In this document: piece by piece, positions 7,098 to 15,931 of the stretch
Layout: each line of letters begins with the position of its first letter
How positions within the stretch are numbered: position 1 is the first letter of the stretch
Assembly: GCA_002421005.1 (NCBI GenBank)
Contig: DIJC01000001.1
Span: 64,968 to 128,967, forward strand
Source of the DNA: Enterobacteriaceae bacterium UBA5654
GTDB lineage: Bacteria > Pseudomonadota > Gammaproteobacteria > Enterobacterales > Enterobacteriaceae
Reading direction: 5' to 3'
Length of the DNA: 64,000 bases
Program-made: the position numbers and the translations under genes
The notes under the pieces: model-generated
Database searches by the model: none
Told to the model about the DNA's origin: nothing
What the model saw: only the letters and a program-made list of their open reading frames with translations

Positions 7098-8360
7098 TCA
7101 GGCCAGCGTTTCTTTCGGTTTGCCAAAGGAGCGAATTGCCGCCAGCGGTCCCATGCCGCTTAGCGTAAAGACGGATAACAGCGTAAAGGACAACGCGACC
7201 AGTCCCAGCGTCAGATATGCCCCGTGAAAGCCCACTTTGTCGTACATGTAGCCAGCGAAAACCGACATAAACATCATCGCCAACTGCTTAAAGAAGCAGA
7301 AGCAGACCAGATAAATCGTCGCCGAAAAACGTACTTCAAACTGGCTGGTGATGTATTTGAAGCAGCCGACGATCAGGAACGGGATCTCAAACATATGCAG
7401 CGTTTTCAGGACGATCACTTCCAGCGGTGAAGAGGCGAAAGACGAGCCGATAATGCGCACCGACATAATCATCCCCGCCAGCAGCAGCGCGTTCTTCCCG
7501 CCAATGCGGTTCACAATCAGTGGCGCAAAAAACATGATGCAGGCGTTAAGCAGTTCACCCATCGTGGTGACATAGCCGAAGATGCGGGTGCCCTGATCCT
7601 GAGTGCTGAAGAAAGAGGTAAAAAAGTTCGCAAACTGCTGGTCGAAAACGTCATAGGTGCATGAAACACCCACCACATACAGCGACAAAAACCAAAGCTT
7701 TGGATTTTTAAACAGTTCCATGGCCAGACGGAAACTGAATGGCGAGTGATTAGCCCCCAGTGAATCCGCAACCTGTGCCGAGGGCTGTGCCTGGGGTTTT
7801 GCGATAAACAGCAGGATGGCAAGGATCACCGCGCAGCCGGAACCGAGCCAGAAAACGAACTGGTTGTTGATGGTGAACATGATGCCGACGATAGATGCGC
7901 AAAGCGCCCAGCCTACGCAGCCAAATAAACGCGCGCGACCAAATTCAAACTGGCTACGACGGCTGACTTTTTCGATATAGGCTTCAATGGCGGGCGCGCC
8001 GCCGTTGTAGATGAATCCCAGGTAAATACCGCCGACAATCGATCCCAGCAGGATATTGGTTTGCAGCAGCGGCCCGAATACATAAATGAAAAACGGCGCG
8101 AACATCACCAGCATCCCGGTAATGATCCACAGCAGATGTTTTTTTAAGCCGAGTTTGTCGGAAAGCAGGCCGAATATGGGTTGAAACAGCAGTGAGAAAA
8201 AGGAAATGCAGGCGAAGATGATCCCGGTGTCGCTTTTGCTGATGTGATTGATGTCATGCAGCCAAATCGGAAAAAACGGGAAATACGCGCCCATAATGAA
8301 AAAGTAAAAGAAAAAGAACAGCCCGAACATCCAGAAATTGGTGTTTCTCATGTAATTCAT
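7098..8360 (-). CDS. lacY: Lactose permease LacY
   Basis: MFS symporter that imports lactose with a proton across the inner membrane. The 420-aa protein has 12 membrane segments and keeps the key residues at E. coli numbering: Glu126, Arg144 and Cys148 in the sugar site, Glu269 (TMGELL), Arg302 (MSVRII), and His322 and Glu325 (TLHMFE). The ATG at 8360 follows AAGGA, and the N-terminus MNYMRNTNFWMFG aligns with MYYLKNTNFWMFG. It is downstream of lacZ on the same strand after a 64-bp gap. No lacA follows: the stop lies three bases from the ryhB U-tract, and the convergent ryhB terminator gives no U-run on this strand. Confidence 0.97.
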   Translation of the reverse strand: MNYMRNTNFWMFGLFFFFYFFIMGAYFPFFPIWLHDINHISKSDTGIIFACISFFSLLFQPIFGLLSDKLGLKKHLLWIITGMLVMFAPFFIYVFGPLLQTNILLGSIVGGIYLGFIYNGGAPAIEAYIEKVSRRSQFEFGRARLFGCVGWALCASIVGIMFTINNQFVFWLGSGCAVILAILLFIAKPQAQPSAQVADSLGANHSPFSFRLAMELFKNPKLWFLSLYVVGVSCTYDVFDQQFANFFTSFFSTQDQGTRIFGYVTTMGELLNACIMFFAPLIVNRIGGKNALLLAGMIMSVRIIGSSFASSPLEVIVLKTLHMFEIPFLIVGCFKYITSQFEVRFSATIYLVCFCFFKQLAMMFMSVFAGYMYDKVGFHGAYLTLGLVALSFTLLSVFTLSGMGPLAAIRSFGKPKETLA

Positions 8361-8424
8361 GATCTTATCCTTAGTAATGATAATGCGGGCAGACTGGCCA
8401 GGTCCGCCCTATAAAGGCTGGTGG

Positions 8425-11400
8425 TTAGCGACGCGCCCAGCTCAGCGCATAGTGGTAATGGCTTTCCTGCAATAAAAATTCCGGGGAAACGCTGGGGCTC
8501 CACGAGTCGTCGCCGCCGACGCCCATGTGGAAGCCATCCAGATTCAGCCAGCTCCCCGGTTCCTCCTGCAACAGATGACGATGCGAGGTTTCGCGGAGCT
8601 GTTTTTGCCCATAGCGGCTGATGTTGAAATGGAAATGACCCTGCCAGCGGTGATCGCCATACTCCAGCCGGGTGGTATCGCAGCGCAGGCCGTTCTCCGT
8701 CGGGAAGACGTAAGGCGTGTAAAGCGCCTCCAGCGGTCGTTGCCAGCGGTCGTAGCGGGCTGAACTTTTCCGATCCGGGTAGTTTTCATGCGGTCCCAGC
8801 CCGTGCCAGCAGACGTCCGGCTGAACCTCTGCCAGCTGGCAGGTCAGGCCGATACGCGCCGGGGCGGGAGTGCCGTGGGCAATATCAACGTCAACGCTGA
8901 TATGCAGTTCACCCAGCGCATCAATGCGATAAGTTTTGCGGCTGATGAACAGTGTTTTGCTCTGGAATTGCCACAGATGCACGGTACGCAGCTGAATTTC
9001 CTCGCCGCAGACGCTGGCGTCACAGCCTGCCAGCTGAGATTCAAGCTCGTACATGCCCGCCGCCTTCCAGCGCTCAACCCAGGCGTTGGGATCGATGCGC
9101 GTCGCTTCACTGACGCCAATGTCGTTATCCAGCGGCGCGCGGGTGAATTGATCCTGCAACGGCGTCAGCAGCGTCTCGCGCCCGTCCGACCACCATTGGG
9201 TCAACAGCCCGGTCTGGCGGCTGAACTGCCAGCGCTGAATGCCGTGCGTAATGTCATAGTGATCTTCGCTGGCGGTGAGTTGCGGGGCGCTGCCTTCTGC
9301 GGCGGGAGACGGCACGGTTAGCACGTCAGGCATCCGCCATTGCTGCCAGGCGCAGACATGCCCGGCCTCGCTCCAGTCGGTAGCGGCAATCTGCTGCACT
9401 TCGACATTCAGCCACACCTGGCCCGGACGAGTGCTCACCGGCAGCGCGTCGAGCGTCAGCGTCTGGCTGCCCTGCGGTGCGATATCCAGAATGGCTTCGC
9501 CCTGCGCCAGCGTTTCGCCTTCCTGTTTTAGCGTCCAGATCAGGCGCTCGTTGTCGCTGTGGCGGAACAGGTATTCGCTGGTGATGGTCAGCGCATTCTG
9601 CGCCAGCGTAAACTGAAAGAACTGCTGCGCCTGCTGCGCTTCATACAAGGAAGGGTGTGGGGTGCGGTCGGCGAAAACCAGCCCGTTCATGCAGAACTGG
9701 CGATCGTTCGGGGTATCACCAAAATCGCCGCCGTAGGCCGAAAAAGGCTGGCCGCTGGCGTCGCACTTGATCAGCGACTGATCCACCCAGTCCCAGACAA
9801 AACCGCCCTGGAGCCGTGGATGCTGGCGGAACGCCGCCCAGTATTTATGGAAGCCGCCGAAGCTGTTGCCCATCGCATGGGCGTATTCACAGAGGATCAG
9901 CGGGCGATCTTCTCCCGGCATGCCGATCCATTTCTTGATCGACCATTTTGGCACCTGCGGGAACGGCTGATCCTGATCGACGCGCGCGTACATCGGGCAG
10001 ATGATATCGGTGGCGGTGCTGTTTGCGCCGCCGCCTTCGTAATGCACCGGGCGGGTGGGATCGTTACTCTTGATCCAGCGGTAGAGGGCGTCATGATTCG
10101 CGCCGTGACCGGATTCATTGCCCAGCGACCAGATGATAACAGAAGGATGGTTGCGGTCGCGCTGCACCATGCGGGTCACGCGCTCGCTCATCGCAGGCAG
10201 CCACACCGGATCGTCCGTCAGACGGTTCATCGGCACCATGCCGTGGGTTTCAATATTGGCTTCGTCAACAACGTACAGACCGTAGCGATCGCACAGCCGA
10301 TACCACAGCGGGTGATTCGGATAATGCGAGCAGCGCACGGCGTTAAAGTTATGCTGCTTCATCAGCATAATGTCCCGGCGCATCGTCTCTTCATCCATCA
10401 CCTGACCGTTTTCCGGGTGATGTTCGTGGCGGTTGGTACCGCGAATCAGCAGCGGCTTGCCGTTGATCTTCAGCAGCCCCTCGGTAATTTCTACCGTGCG
10501 AAAGCCCACGTCGTAAGCCTCGGCTTCGATCACCTGACCGGCGGCATCATGCAGAACGACGACCACGCGATACAGATGCGGCGTTTCGGCACTCCACAGT
10601 TGCGGGTGTTCAACGGCCAGGCGCAGCGTGGTGCGGTCAGAATATGCCCCGCGCTCGTCGATGATCTCGCTGCCGATGGCCTGCCGGGTTTCGCCGACCA
10701 GCGTCTCGCCGCGCCATAGCTGCACGGCGATTTGCGTTTTGCTCCCGATGTCGCCCTGTACCGCCGCCAGCACTTCCAGCGTGGCACGGGTGAAATCCTC
10801 ATTCAGATGCGTGGTAATGCGCACATCGCTGAGATGGATGTCTGACTTATGCAGCAGGGAAACGTCGCGGAAAATGCCGCTCATCCGCCACATATCCTGA
10901 TCTTCGAGATACGAGCCGTCGCTCCAGCGCAGCACCATTACCGCCAGGCGGTTTTCACCCGGCTTAAGTACCGCGCTGAGGTCGAATTCTGACGGCAGGC
11001 GGCTGTCCTGGGCGTAACCGATCCAATGTCCGTTGCACCACAGATGAAACGCGGAATTCACGCCGTCGAAGATAATCCGCGTCTGCCCGTTCTGAAGCCA
11101 TGCTTCATCATGATTAAATGTGAGCGAATAACATCCGGTAGGATTTTCCGTCGGCACAAAGGGCGGATTGACCGGAACAGGGTAGGTCACGTTGGTATAA
11201 ATGGGCGCATCGTAGCCGAGGATCTGCCAGTTCGACGGTACGGTTATTTCATCTGCGGTGGCGGGATCTTCATTGATCCAGCTTTCCGGCACCGCTTCCG
11301 GGTGCGTGTAATAGCTGAATTTCCACAGGGCGTTGAGCGACTGAAGATGACTGGATTTTGCCTCATCCCGCGCGGCTTCCGGCGTGCGCCAGCTGGCGAA

Positions 11401-11511
11401 TGGCGGATGAGCGGGGAGCTGATTCAGGTGCGGAACAGACGGATTTTCCCAGTCTCGACGGGCAAGAATAGCGGTGAGTGTGGCAGCGGTGGAGCCTGCA
11501 TCAATGGTCAT
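8425..11511 (-). CDS. lacZ: Beta-galactosidase LacZ
   Basis: Cytoplasmic glycoside hydrolase family 2 enzyme that splits lactose to glucose and galactose and makes allolactose, the inducer. The product is 1028 aa from the ATG at 11511, which has AAGGA 8 bases upstream. An in-frame TTG six bases earlier is less likely. The acid/base Glu466 lies in LGNESGHGANH and the nucleophile Glu542 in ILCEYAHAMGN. The N-terminal complementation segment has four extra residues relative to E. coli before RRDWENP. The C-terminus ends YALSWARR. It is transcribed from the lac promoter at 11557-11585 and carries an internal O2 operator near codons 126-132. Confidence 0.98.
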   Translation of the reverse strand: MTIDAGSTAATLTAILARRDWENPSVPHLNQLPAHPPFASWRTPEAARDEAKSSHLQSLNALWKFSYYTHPEAVPESWINEDPATADEITVPSNWQILGYDAPIYTNVTYPVPVNPPFVPTENPTGCYSLTFNHDEAWLQNGQTRIIFDGVNSAFHLWCNGHWIGYAQDSRLPSEFDLSAVLKPGENRLAVMVLRWSDGSYLEDQDMWRMSGIFRDVSLLHKSDIHLSDVRITTHLNEDFTRATLEVLAAVQGDIGSKTQIAVQLWRGETLVGETRQAIGSEIIDERGAYSDRTTLRLAVEHPQLWSAETPHLYRVVVVLHDAAGQVIEAEAYDVGFRTVEITEGLLKINGKPLLIRGTNRHEHHPENGQVMDEETMRRDIMLMKQHNFNAVRCSHYPNHPLWYRLCDRYGLYVVDEANIETHGMVPMNRLTDDPVWLPAMSERVTRMVQRDRNHPSVIIWSLGNESGHGANHDALYRWIKSNDPTRPVHYEGGGANSTATDIICPMYARVDQDQPFPQVPKWSIKKWIGMPGEDRPLILCEYAHAMGNSFGGFHKYWAAFRQHPRLQGGFVWDWVDQSLIKCDASGQPFSAYGGDFGDTPNDRQFCMNGLVFADRTPHPSLYEAQQAQQFFQFTLAQNALTITSEYLFRHSDNERLIWTLKQEGETLAQGEAILDIAPQGSQTLTLDALPVSTRPGQVWLNVEVQQIAATDWSEAGHVCAWQQWRMPDVLTVPSPAAEGSAPQLTASEDHYDITHGIQRWQFSRQTGLLTQWWSDGRETLLTPLQDQFTRAPLDNDIGVSEATRIDPNAWVERWKAAGMYELESQLAGCDASVCGEEIQLRTVHLWQFQSKTLFISRKTYRIDALGELHISVDVDIAHGTPAPARIGLTCQLAEVQPDVCWHGLGPHENYPDRKSSARYDRWQRPLEALYTPYVFPTENGLRCDTTRLEYGDHRWQGHFHFNISRYGQKQLRETSHRHLLQEEPGSWLNLDGFHMGVGGDDSWSPSVSPEFLLQESHYHYALSWARR
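11116..11136. promoter_or_regulatory. lac auxiliary operator O2 inside lacZ
   Basis: Plus strand AAATGTGAGCGAATAACATC (11116-11135) closely matches E. coli O2 (AAATGTGAGCGAGTAACAAC) and has the same orientation relative to lacZ. Its centre is about 413 bp from the O1 centre; E. coli has about 401, and the 12-bp difference equals the four extra N-terminal LacZ codons. LacI tetramers would loop O1 to O2. Confidence 0.85.
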
Positions 11512-11528
11512 AGACAAATTCCTTTGCG

Positions 11529-11549
11529 TTTTGTTATTCGCTCACAATT
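11529..11549 (-). promoter_or_regulatory. lac primary operator O1
   Basis: Minus strand AATTGTGAGCGAATAACAAA (11549 downward) matches E. coli O1 (AATTGTGAGCGGATAACAAT) at 18 of these 20 bases. Its centre lies about 11 bases after the predicted transcription start near 11550, the same geometry as in E. coli. The LacI recognition-helix residues are conserved, so binding is expected. Confidence 0.92.
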
Positions 11550-11556
11550 TTGAATC

Positions 11557-11585
11557 ACTATGGTTTTTGCGGGCCATGCTGTAAA
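11557..11585 (-). promoter_or_regulatory. lacZY promoter
   Basis: Minus-strand -35 TTTACA (11585-11580), identical to the E. coli lac -35, and -10 CATAGT (11562-11557) with 17-bp spacing. The predicted start is near 11550. The weak -10 fits a CRP-dependent promoter. Confidence 0.85.
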
Positions 11586-11602
11586 GCGGGAAGGGTGGTT
11601 TA

Positions 11603-11618
11603 GGTGACGGGCGTCACA
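11603..11618 (-). promoter_or_regulatory. CRP site of the lac promoter
   Basis: TGTGA-CGCCCG-TCACC on the minus strand. Its centre is about 60-61 bp upstream of the predicted start, the class I spacing of E. coli lac (-61.5). It lies just after the lacI stop codon. Confidence 0.85.
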
Positions 11619-11632
11619 AAGTGGGCTGGCGG

Positions 11633-12709
11633 TTAGCCCAGGCGAGCGACCTGGCGGGCGAGGGTAGTCAGCGCCTCCGCCAGCGTTTGCGCGCAGGGCG
11701 TGGCGTCGCCCGGTGCGGCGGTGGTTTTGCGTTCCACCAGCGTTACCGGCAGCACGTCAGAGGCGGCGTCAGCATCGTGGATCAGGTCTATCAGGCGGTT
11801 GACGCTCGCCTGACCCAGCCGTTTAAAATCCTGCTTGATGGTGGTCAGCGGTGGAATAAAACAGGCGCTGTCTTCGGTGTCATCGTAGCCGATCACCGAC
11901 ATCTCCGCCGGGACGCGCAGACCCGCTTCCGCCAGCGCCCGCAATGCGCCCAGCGCCATCTGGTCATTTGCCACCAGCAGTGCGGTCGGCTGTGTACCGG
12001 TATCCAGCAGGCGCAGGGTCTGTTCATAACCCGACAGCGAACTCCAGTCGCCGTGCAGCACGCGGGCCGCGCGAAGCTGATGATGTGCGAGCCGCTGCTG
12101 CCAGCCTTCAAAACGCAGGCGGGCAGAAACCGAGGTGAGCGGCCCGGTCAGCAGGGCGATGTGCTGATGCCCTAACGCGACCAGCCGATCGACGCCGAGG
12201 CGCGCGCCGTCAAAGGGATCGAAAATAATGCTGCTTGCCGGAAGATCGGGTGAAACGTCGAGAAATAGCGATGGCACTCTGCCGCAGATGGCCTGCACCG
12301 CCTGCGCGTCGTCGTTTTCCAGAGGAATATTAATGATCAGGCCGTCCACCCGCTGCGACAGCAGGCTGTTGACCGCCGCTTTGCTGGCTTCCCGCCCCGG
12401 CTTTTCGATCATTGAGATCACCACGTTAAACTGCCGCTCGCCCGCTCTGGATTTGATCGCTGCCGCAATTTGTGACGGCGCGTGGAGCGAGAGGTTAGTG
12501 GTCACAAGCCCAATAGTCTGGCTGATTTTTCCCGCCAGCTGCTGCGCCACCCGGTTGGGCACGTAATTGAGCGCCCGCATGGCTTCTTCCACCTTCAGCC
12601 GGGTTTTCTCTGATACGTGGCTGGCCTGGTTGATGACGCGGGAAACGGTCTGGTAAGAAACACCGGCGGCATCGGCTACATCGTACAGCGTCACAGATTT
12701 GGGTTTCAT
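11633..12709 (-). CDS. lacI: Lactose operon repressor LacI
   Basis: LacI/GalR-family repressor that binds lac operators and is released by allolactose. It is 358 aa. The N-terminal helix-turn-helix keeps the recognition helix GVSYQTVSRV; Tyr19, Gln20 and Arg24 correspond to E. coli Y17, Q18 and R22. The hinge helix RVAQQLAGK, the periplasmic-binding-protein-like core and the C-terminal leucine heptads (LAEALTTLARQVARLG) for tetramerisation are all present. The start is ATG at 12709. It lies directly upstream of lacZ in the same direction with the classical 120-bp control region between. It is divergent from yhhX. Confidence 0.97.
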   Translation of the reverse strand: MKPKSVTLYDVADAAGVSYQTVSRVINQASHVSEKTRLKVEEAMRALNYVPNRVAQQLAGKISQTIGLVTTNLSLHAPSQIAAAIKSRAGERQFNVVISMIEKPGREASKAAVNSLLSQRVDGLIINIPLENDDAQAVQAICGRVPSLFLDVSPDLPASSIIFDPFDGARLGVDRLVALGHQHIALLTGPLTSVSARLRFEGWQQRLAHHQLRAARVLHGDWSSLSGYEQTLRLLDTGTQPTALLVANDQMALGALRALAEAGLRVPAEMSVIGYDDTEDSACFIPPLTTIKQDFKRLGQASVNRLIDLIHDADAASDVLPVTLVERKTTAAPGDATPCAQTLAEALTTLARQVARLG

Positions 12710-12851
12710 ACCAGGCTTCCTTACGACTCAGGTTACGGGCGAGGCTATTTTACACATATTCTCTGGCTGCGCAGGATAATCAGCGCCCACGGCAGCGCGA
12801 AAATGCATTAAGGTTAATGACATCCGACGTCAAAAAAGGAGACGACAATGA

Positions 12852-13886
12852 ATGACTCTGGAGTGTGCATTTATCGGTTTCGGCAAAAGCACCACCCGTT
12901 ACCATCTTCCGTATGTCCTGAACCGCAAGGACAGCTGGCACGTGGCGCACATTTTCCGTCGCCACCCGAAGCCGGAAGAGCAGCAGCCGCAGTATTCGCA
13001 TATTCATTTTACCAGCGATCTGGATGAAGTCTTAAACGATGACAAGGTGAAGCTGGTGATCGTTTGTACCCATGCCGACAGCCATTTTGACTACGCAAAA
13101 CGCGCGCTGGAAGCGGGCAAAAACGTGCTGGTGGAGAAACCCTTCACACCGACCATTGCCGAGGCGAAAACGCTGTTTGAGCTGGCGAAAAGCAAAGGGC
13201 TGACGGTCACGCCGTATCAGAACCGCCGCTTTGACTCCTGCTTTCTGACCGCAAAAAAAGTGATTGAAAGCGGCAAACTGGGGCAGATTGTCGAGATCGA
13301 AAGCCATTTTGACTATTACCGCCCGTTCACGGAGACCAAACCTGGCCTGCCGCAGGACGGCATGTTTTACGGGCTGGGCGTGCATACCCTGGATCAGATT
13401 ATCTCGCTGTTTGGCCGCCCGGACCACGTGGCTTACGACCTGCGCAGCCTGCGCGATAAAGCCAATCCGGATGATACTTTTGAAGCGCAGTTGTTTTATG
13501 GCGACCTGAAGGCGATTGTCAAAACCAGCCATCTGGTCAAAATCGACTATCCCAAATTTATCATTCACGGCACCAAAGGATCGTTTATCAAATACGGTAT
13601 CGACCAGCAGGAAACCAGCCTGAAGGCCAACGTTATGCCGGGTGAACCGGGATTTGCCGCTGACGACAGCATAGGGCAACTGGAGTACGTGAATGCGGAA
13701 GGCGTCACCGTACGCGAAGAAGTGCGACCGGAAACCGGCGATTATGGCCGGGTGTATGACGCGCTGTATGCAACGCTGACCTCCGGCGCGGAAAATTACG
13801 TCAGAGAATCTGATGTTCTCACCAATCTGGAAATTCTCGAACGCGCTTTTGAACAGAAGTCGCCAGCCACAATCACTCTCGCCTGA
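12852..13886 (+). CDS. yhhX: Gfo/Idh/MocA-family oxidoreductase YhhX
   Basis: Putative NAD(P)-dependent dehydrogenase of unknown substrate. The 344-aa protein has an N-terminal Rossmann domain (AFIGFGKSTTRYHLPYVL), the family motif EKPFTPT (about residues 95-101) and a C-terminal domain with the GVHTLDQ helix. The start is the ATG at 12852, ten bases after AAGGAG. Another ATG at 12848 is nearer the ribosome binding site but out of frame. Adjacent to ryhB in E. coli; here the lac genes separate them. Divergent from lacI across 142 bp. Confidence 0.93.
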   Translation: MTLECAFIGFGKSTTRYHLPYVLNRKDSWHVAHIFRRHPKPEEQQPQYSHIHFTSDLDEVLNDDKVKLVIVCTHADSHFDYAKRALEAGKNVLVEKPFTPTIAEAKTLFELAKSKGLTVTPYQNRRFDSCFLTAKKVIESGKLGQIVEIESHFDYYRPFTETKPGLPQDGMFYGLGVHTLDQIISLFGRPDHVAYDLRSLRDKANPDDTFEAQLFYGDLKAIVKTSHLVKIDYPKFIIHGTKGSFIKYGIDQQETSLKANVMPGEPGFAADDSIGQLEYVNAEGVTVREEVRPETGDYGRVYDALYATLTSGAENYVRESDVLTNLEILERAFEQKSPATITLA

Positions 13887-14006
13887 CCCTCAAACGGCTC
13901 CTCGGCATTGTTCATATTTTTTGAACAGAGGAGTCAATTTTCACCCTCTATGATCGGCAACGGTTTGCGTCCAGACTTACCTCATCGACATGATGAGGAG
14001 GCAACA

Positions 14007-14702
14007 ATGATTTATTTACGCAAAGCGAATGACCGTGGTCACGCCCGGCATGGCTGGCTGGATTCCTGGCATACCTTCTCGTTTGCCAATTACTACGACG
14101 CCAATTTTATGGGCTTTTCAGCGCTGCGGGTCATTAATGATGACGTGATCGACGCGGGGCAGGGGTTTGGCACGCATCCGCATAAAGACATGGAAATCCT
14201 GACCTACGTGCTGGAAGGTACGGTGGCGCATAAGGACAGCATGGGCAACAAAGAGCAGATCCCGGCCGGGGAATTTCAGATCATGAGCGCGGGCACCGGC
14301 GTGCAACACTCAGAGTACAATCCGAGTGAAACCGAGCCGCTGCACCTGTATCAAATCTGGATCATCCCGGAAAAAACCGGCATCACGCCGCGCTATGAGC
14401 AGCGCCGCTTCGACGCCGCGCAGGGCAAACAACTGGTGCTGTCACCCGAAGCGCGCGATGGCTCGCTGAAGGTCAACCAGGATATGGAACTGTACCGCTG
14501 GGCGCTGGCGAAAGGTGAGCAGTCGGCGCATCAGATTGCCGCTAACCGCCGCGTCTGGATCCAGGTGGTAAAAGGTGATGTCAGCATTAACGGCACTTCT
14601 GCGACTACCGCCGATGGTCTGGCCATCTGGGATGAGCAGGCGCTTTCTGTTCATGCCAGCAGCGAAAGTGAAATTTTGCTGTTCGATCTGCCGCCGGTAT
14701 AA
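14007..14702 (+). CDS. yhhW: Pirin-like bicupin YhhW (quercetin 2,3-dioxygenase type)
   Basis: Cytosolic metal-binding bicupin; the E. coli protein has quercetinase activity in vitro, physiological role unclear. The 231-aa protein keeps the metal ligands in GTHPHKDMEIL (about residues 55-65) and in HSEYNPSE (about residues 101-108). The ATG at 14007, after GAGGAGG, begins MIYLRKAND and gives the E. coli length; the longer ORF upstream lacks family similarity. It follows yhhX by 120 bp and precedes gntR, as in E. coli. Confidence 0.94.
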   Translation: MIYLRKANDRGHARHGWLDSWHTFSFANYYDANFMGFSALRVINDDVIDAGQGFGTHPHKDMEILTYVLEGTVAHKDSMGNKEQIPAGEFQIMSAGTGVQHSEYNPSETEPLHLYQIWIIPEKTGITPRYEQRRFDAAQGKQLVLSPEARDGSLKVNQDMELYRWALAKGEQSAHQIAANRRVWIQVVKGDVSINGTSATTADGLAIWDEQALSVHASSESEILLFDLPPV

Positions 14703-14710
14703 ATAAATTT

Positions 14711-14743
14711 CTCAACCTTTCCTCATCAGCAGGAAAGGTTGAG
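14711..14743. terminator. Long inverted repeat between yhhW and gntR
   Basis: Perfect 13-bp stem CTCAACCTTTCCT / AGGAAAGGTTGAG with a 7-base loop. There is no T-tract on either side, so it may protect the yhhW mRNA 3' end or act as an imperfect terminator rather than a classic one. Confidence 0.55.
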
Positions 14744-14796
14744 CGTCGTCCGTGATAAACTGAGGAAATCTCTCACTCTTTATCGCAGTCAGGACG

Positions 14797-15792
14797 ATGA
14801 AAAAGAAAAGACCCGTACTCCAGGATGTGGCCGATCGCGTCGGCGTGACCAAAATGACGGTCAGCCGGTTTTTACGTAACCCGGAGCAGGTCTCCGTCGC
14901 GCTGCGTGGCAAGATCGCCGCCGTCCTTGATGAACTGGGCTACATTCCTAATCGCGCTCCCGACATCCTCTCTAATGCCACCAGCCGTGCGGTGGGCGTT
15001 CTTCTTCCTTCATTAACTAACCAGGTCTTTGCCGAAGTGCTGCGCGGTATTGAGAGCGTCACCGATGCCCACGGCTATCAGACCATGCTGGCGCACTACG
15101 GCTATAAACCGGAGATGGAGCAGGAGCGGCTGGAATCCATGCTTTCCTGGAACATTGACGGCCTGATCCTCACCGAGCGTACTCACACGCCGCGTACCCT
15201 GAAGATGATCGAAGTGGCGGGCATTCCGGTGGTGGAACTGATGGACAGCCAGTCGCCGTGCCTGGATATCGCCGTCGGCTTCGACAACTTTGAAGCCGCC
15301 CGCCAGATGACCGCCGCCATCATTGCGCGCGGTCATCGCCACGTCGCCTATCTGGGCGCACGTCTCGATGAACGTACTATCATCAAACAGAAGGGCTATG
15401 AGCAGGCGATGCTGGATGCCGGGCTGATCCCTTACAGCGTGATGGTGGAGCAATCGTCGTCTTACTCATCGGGCATTGAACTGATGCGCCAGGCGCGGCG
15501 CGAGTATCCGCAGCTTGACGGTATCTTCTGCACCAACGATGACCTGGCGGTCGGCGCAGCATTTGAATGTCAGCGCCTGGGGCTGAAAATCCCGGATGAC
15601 ATCGCAATTGCCGGTTTTCACGGCCACGATATCGGCCAGGTGATGGAACCCCGTCTCGCCAGCGTTCTCACGCCGCGTGAGCGGATGGGACGCATCGGCG
15701 CGGAGCGTTTGCTGGCACGTATCCGGGGTGAAGCGGTTTCGCCTAAAATGTTAGATTTAGGTTTCACTTTGTCACCGGGTGGATCTATTTAG
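14797..15792 (+). CDS. gntR: Gluconate utilisation repressor GntR
   Basis: LacI/GalR-family repressor of gntKU and gntT; gluconate releases it. It is 331 aa. The N-terminal helix-turn-helix is VLQDVADRVGVTKMTVSRFLRNPEQV, described here by residues 7-32, followed by the sugar-binding core. The ATG at 14797 is preceded by AGGA. Target sites are visible at 15873-15901 and upstream of gntT at 45733-45748. It has its own 5' region after the 14711 hairpin and lies 139 bp upstream of gntK. Confidence 0.96.
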   Translation: MKKKRPVLQDVADRVGVTKMTVSRFLRNPEQVSVALRGKIAAVLDELGYIPNRAPDILSNATSRAVGVLLPSLTNQVFAEVLRGIESVTDAHGYQTMLAHYGYKPEMEQERLESMLSWNIDGLILTERTHTPRTLKMIEVAGIPVVELMDSQSPCLDIAVGFDNFEAARQMTAAIIARGHRHVAYLGARLDERTIIKQKGYEQAMLDAGLIPYSVMVEQSSSYSSGIELMRQARREYPQLDGIFCTNDDLAVGAAFECQRLGLKIPDDIAIAGFHGHDIGQVMEPRLASVLTPRERMGRIGAERLLARIRGEAVSPKMLDLGFTLSPGGSI

Positions 15793-15872
15793 CCCCGACA
15801 AGTTTGATGTAGCTCACACTTATTCACTTCTGCCATCAATGGTTATTGCTTCTGTAGTAGTCCGACCGGACA

Positions 15873-15901
15873 ATGTTACCGATAACTGTTACCCGTAACA
15901 A
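15873..15901 (+). promoter_or_regulatory. Tandem GntR operators upstream of gntKU
   Basis: Two GntR-type palindromes lie end to end: ATGTTA-CCGA-TAACTG (15873-15888) and CTGTTA-CCCG-TAACAA (15886-15901), sharing three bases. The spacing and sequence match the known E. coli gntK operators. They lie 30 bases before the gntK start and would block its promoter. Confidence 0.88.
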
Positions 15902-15931
15902 TTCAGCACATCAATCCCTGGGGAGGGCGCT

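Noticed and set aside
9559..10719. 386-codon open frame on the plus strand inside lacZ
   Set aside because: Antisense shadow of lacZ, created by its GC-rich third positions. No ribosome binding site or recognisable protein.
11619..11660. Search for lac operator O3 at the lacI end
   Set aside because: The expected position about 82-92 bp upstream of the start shows no convincing match to GTGAGCG...CAATT.
12848..12870. Alternative yhhX start at ATG 12848
   Set aside because: Nearer to AAGGAG but out of frame with the conserved YhhX sequence.
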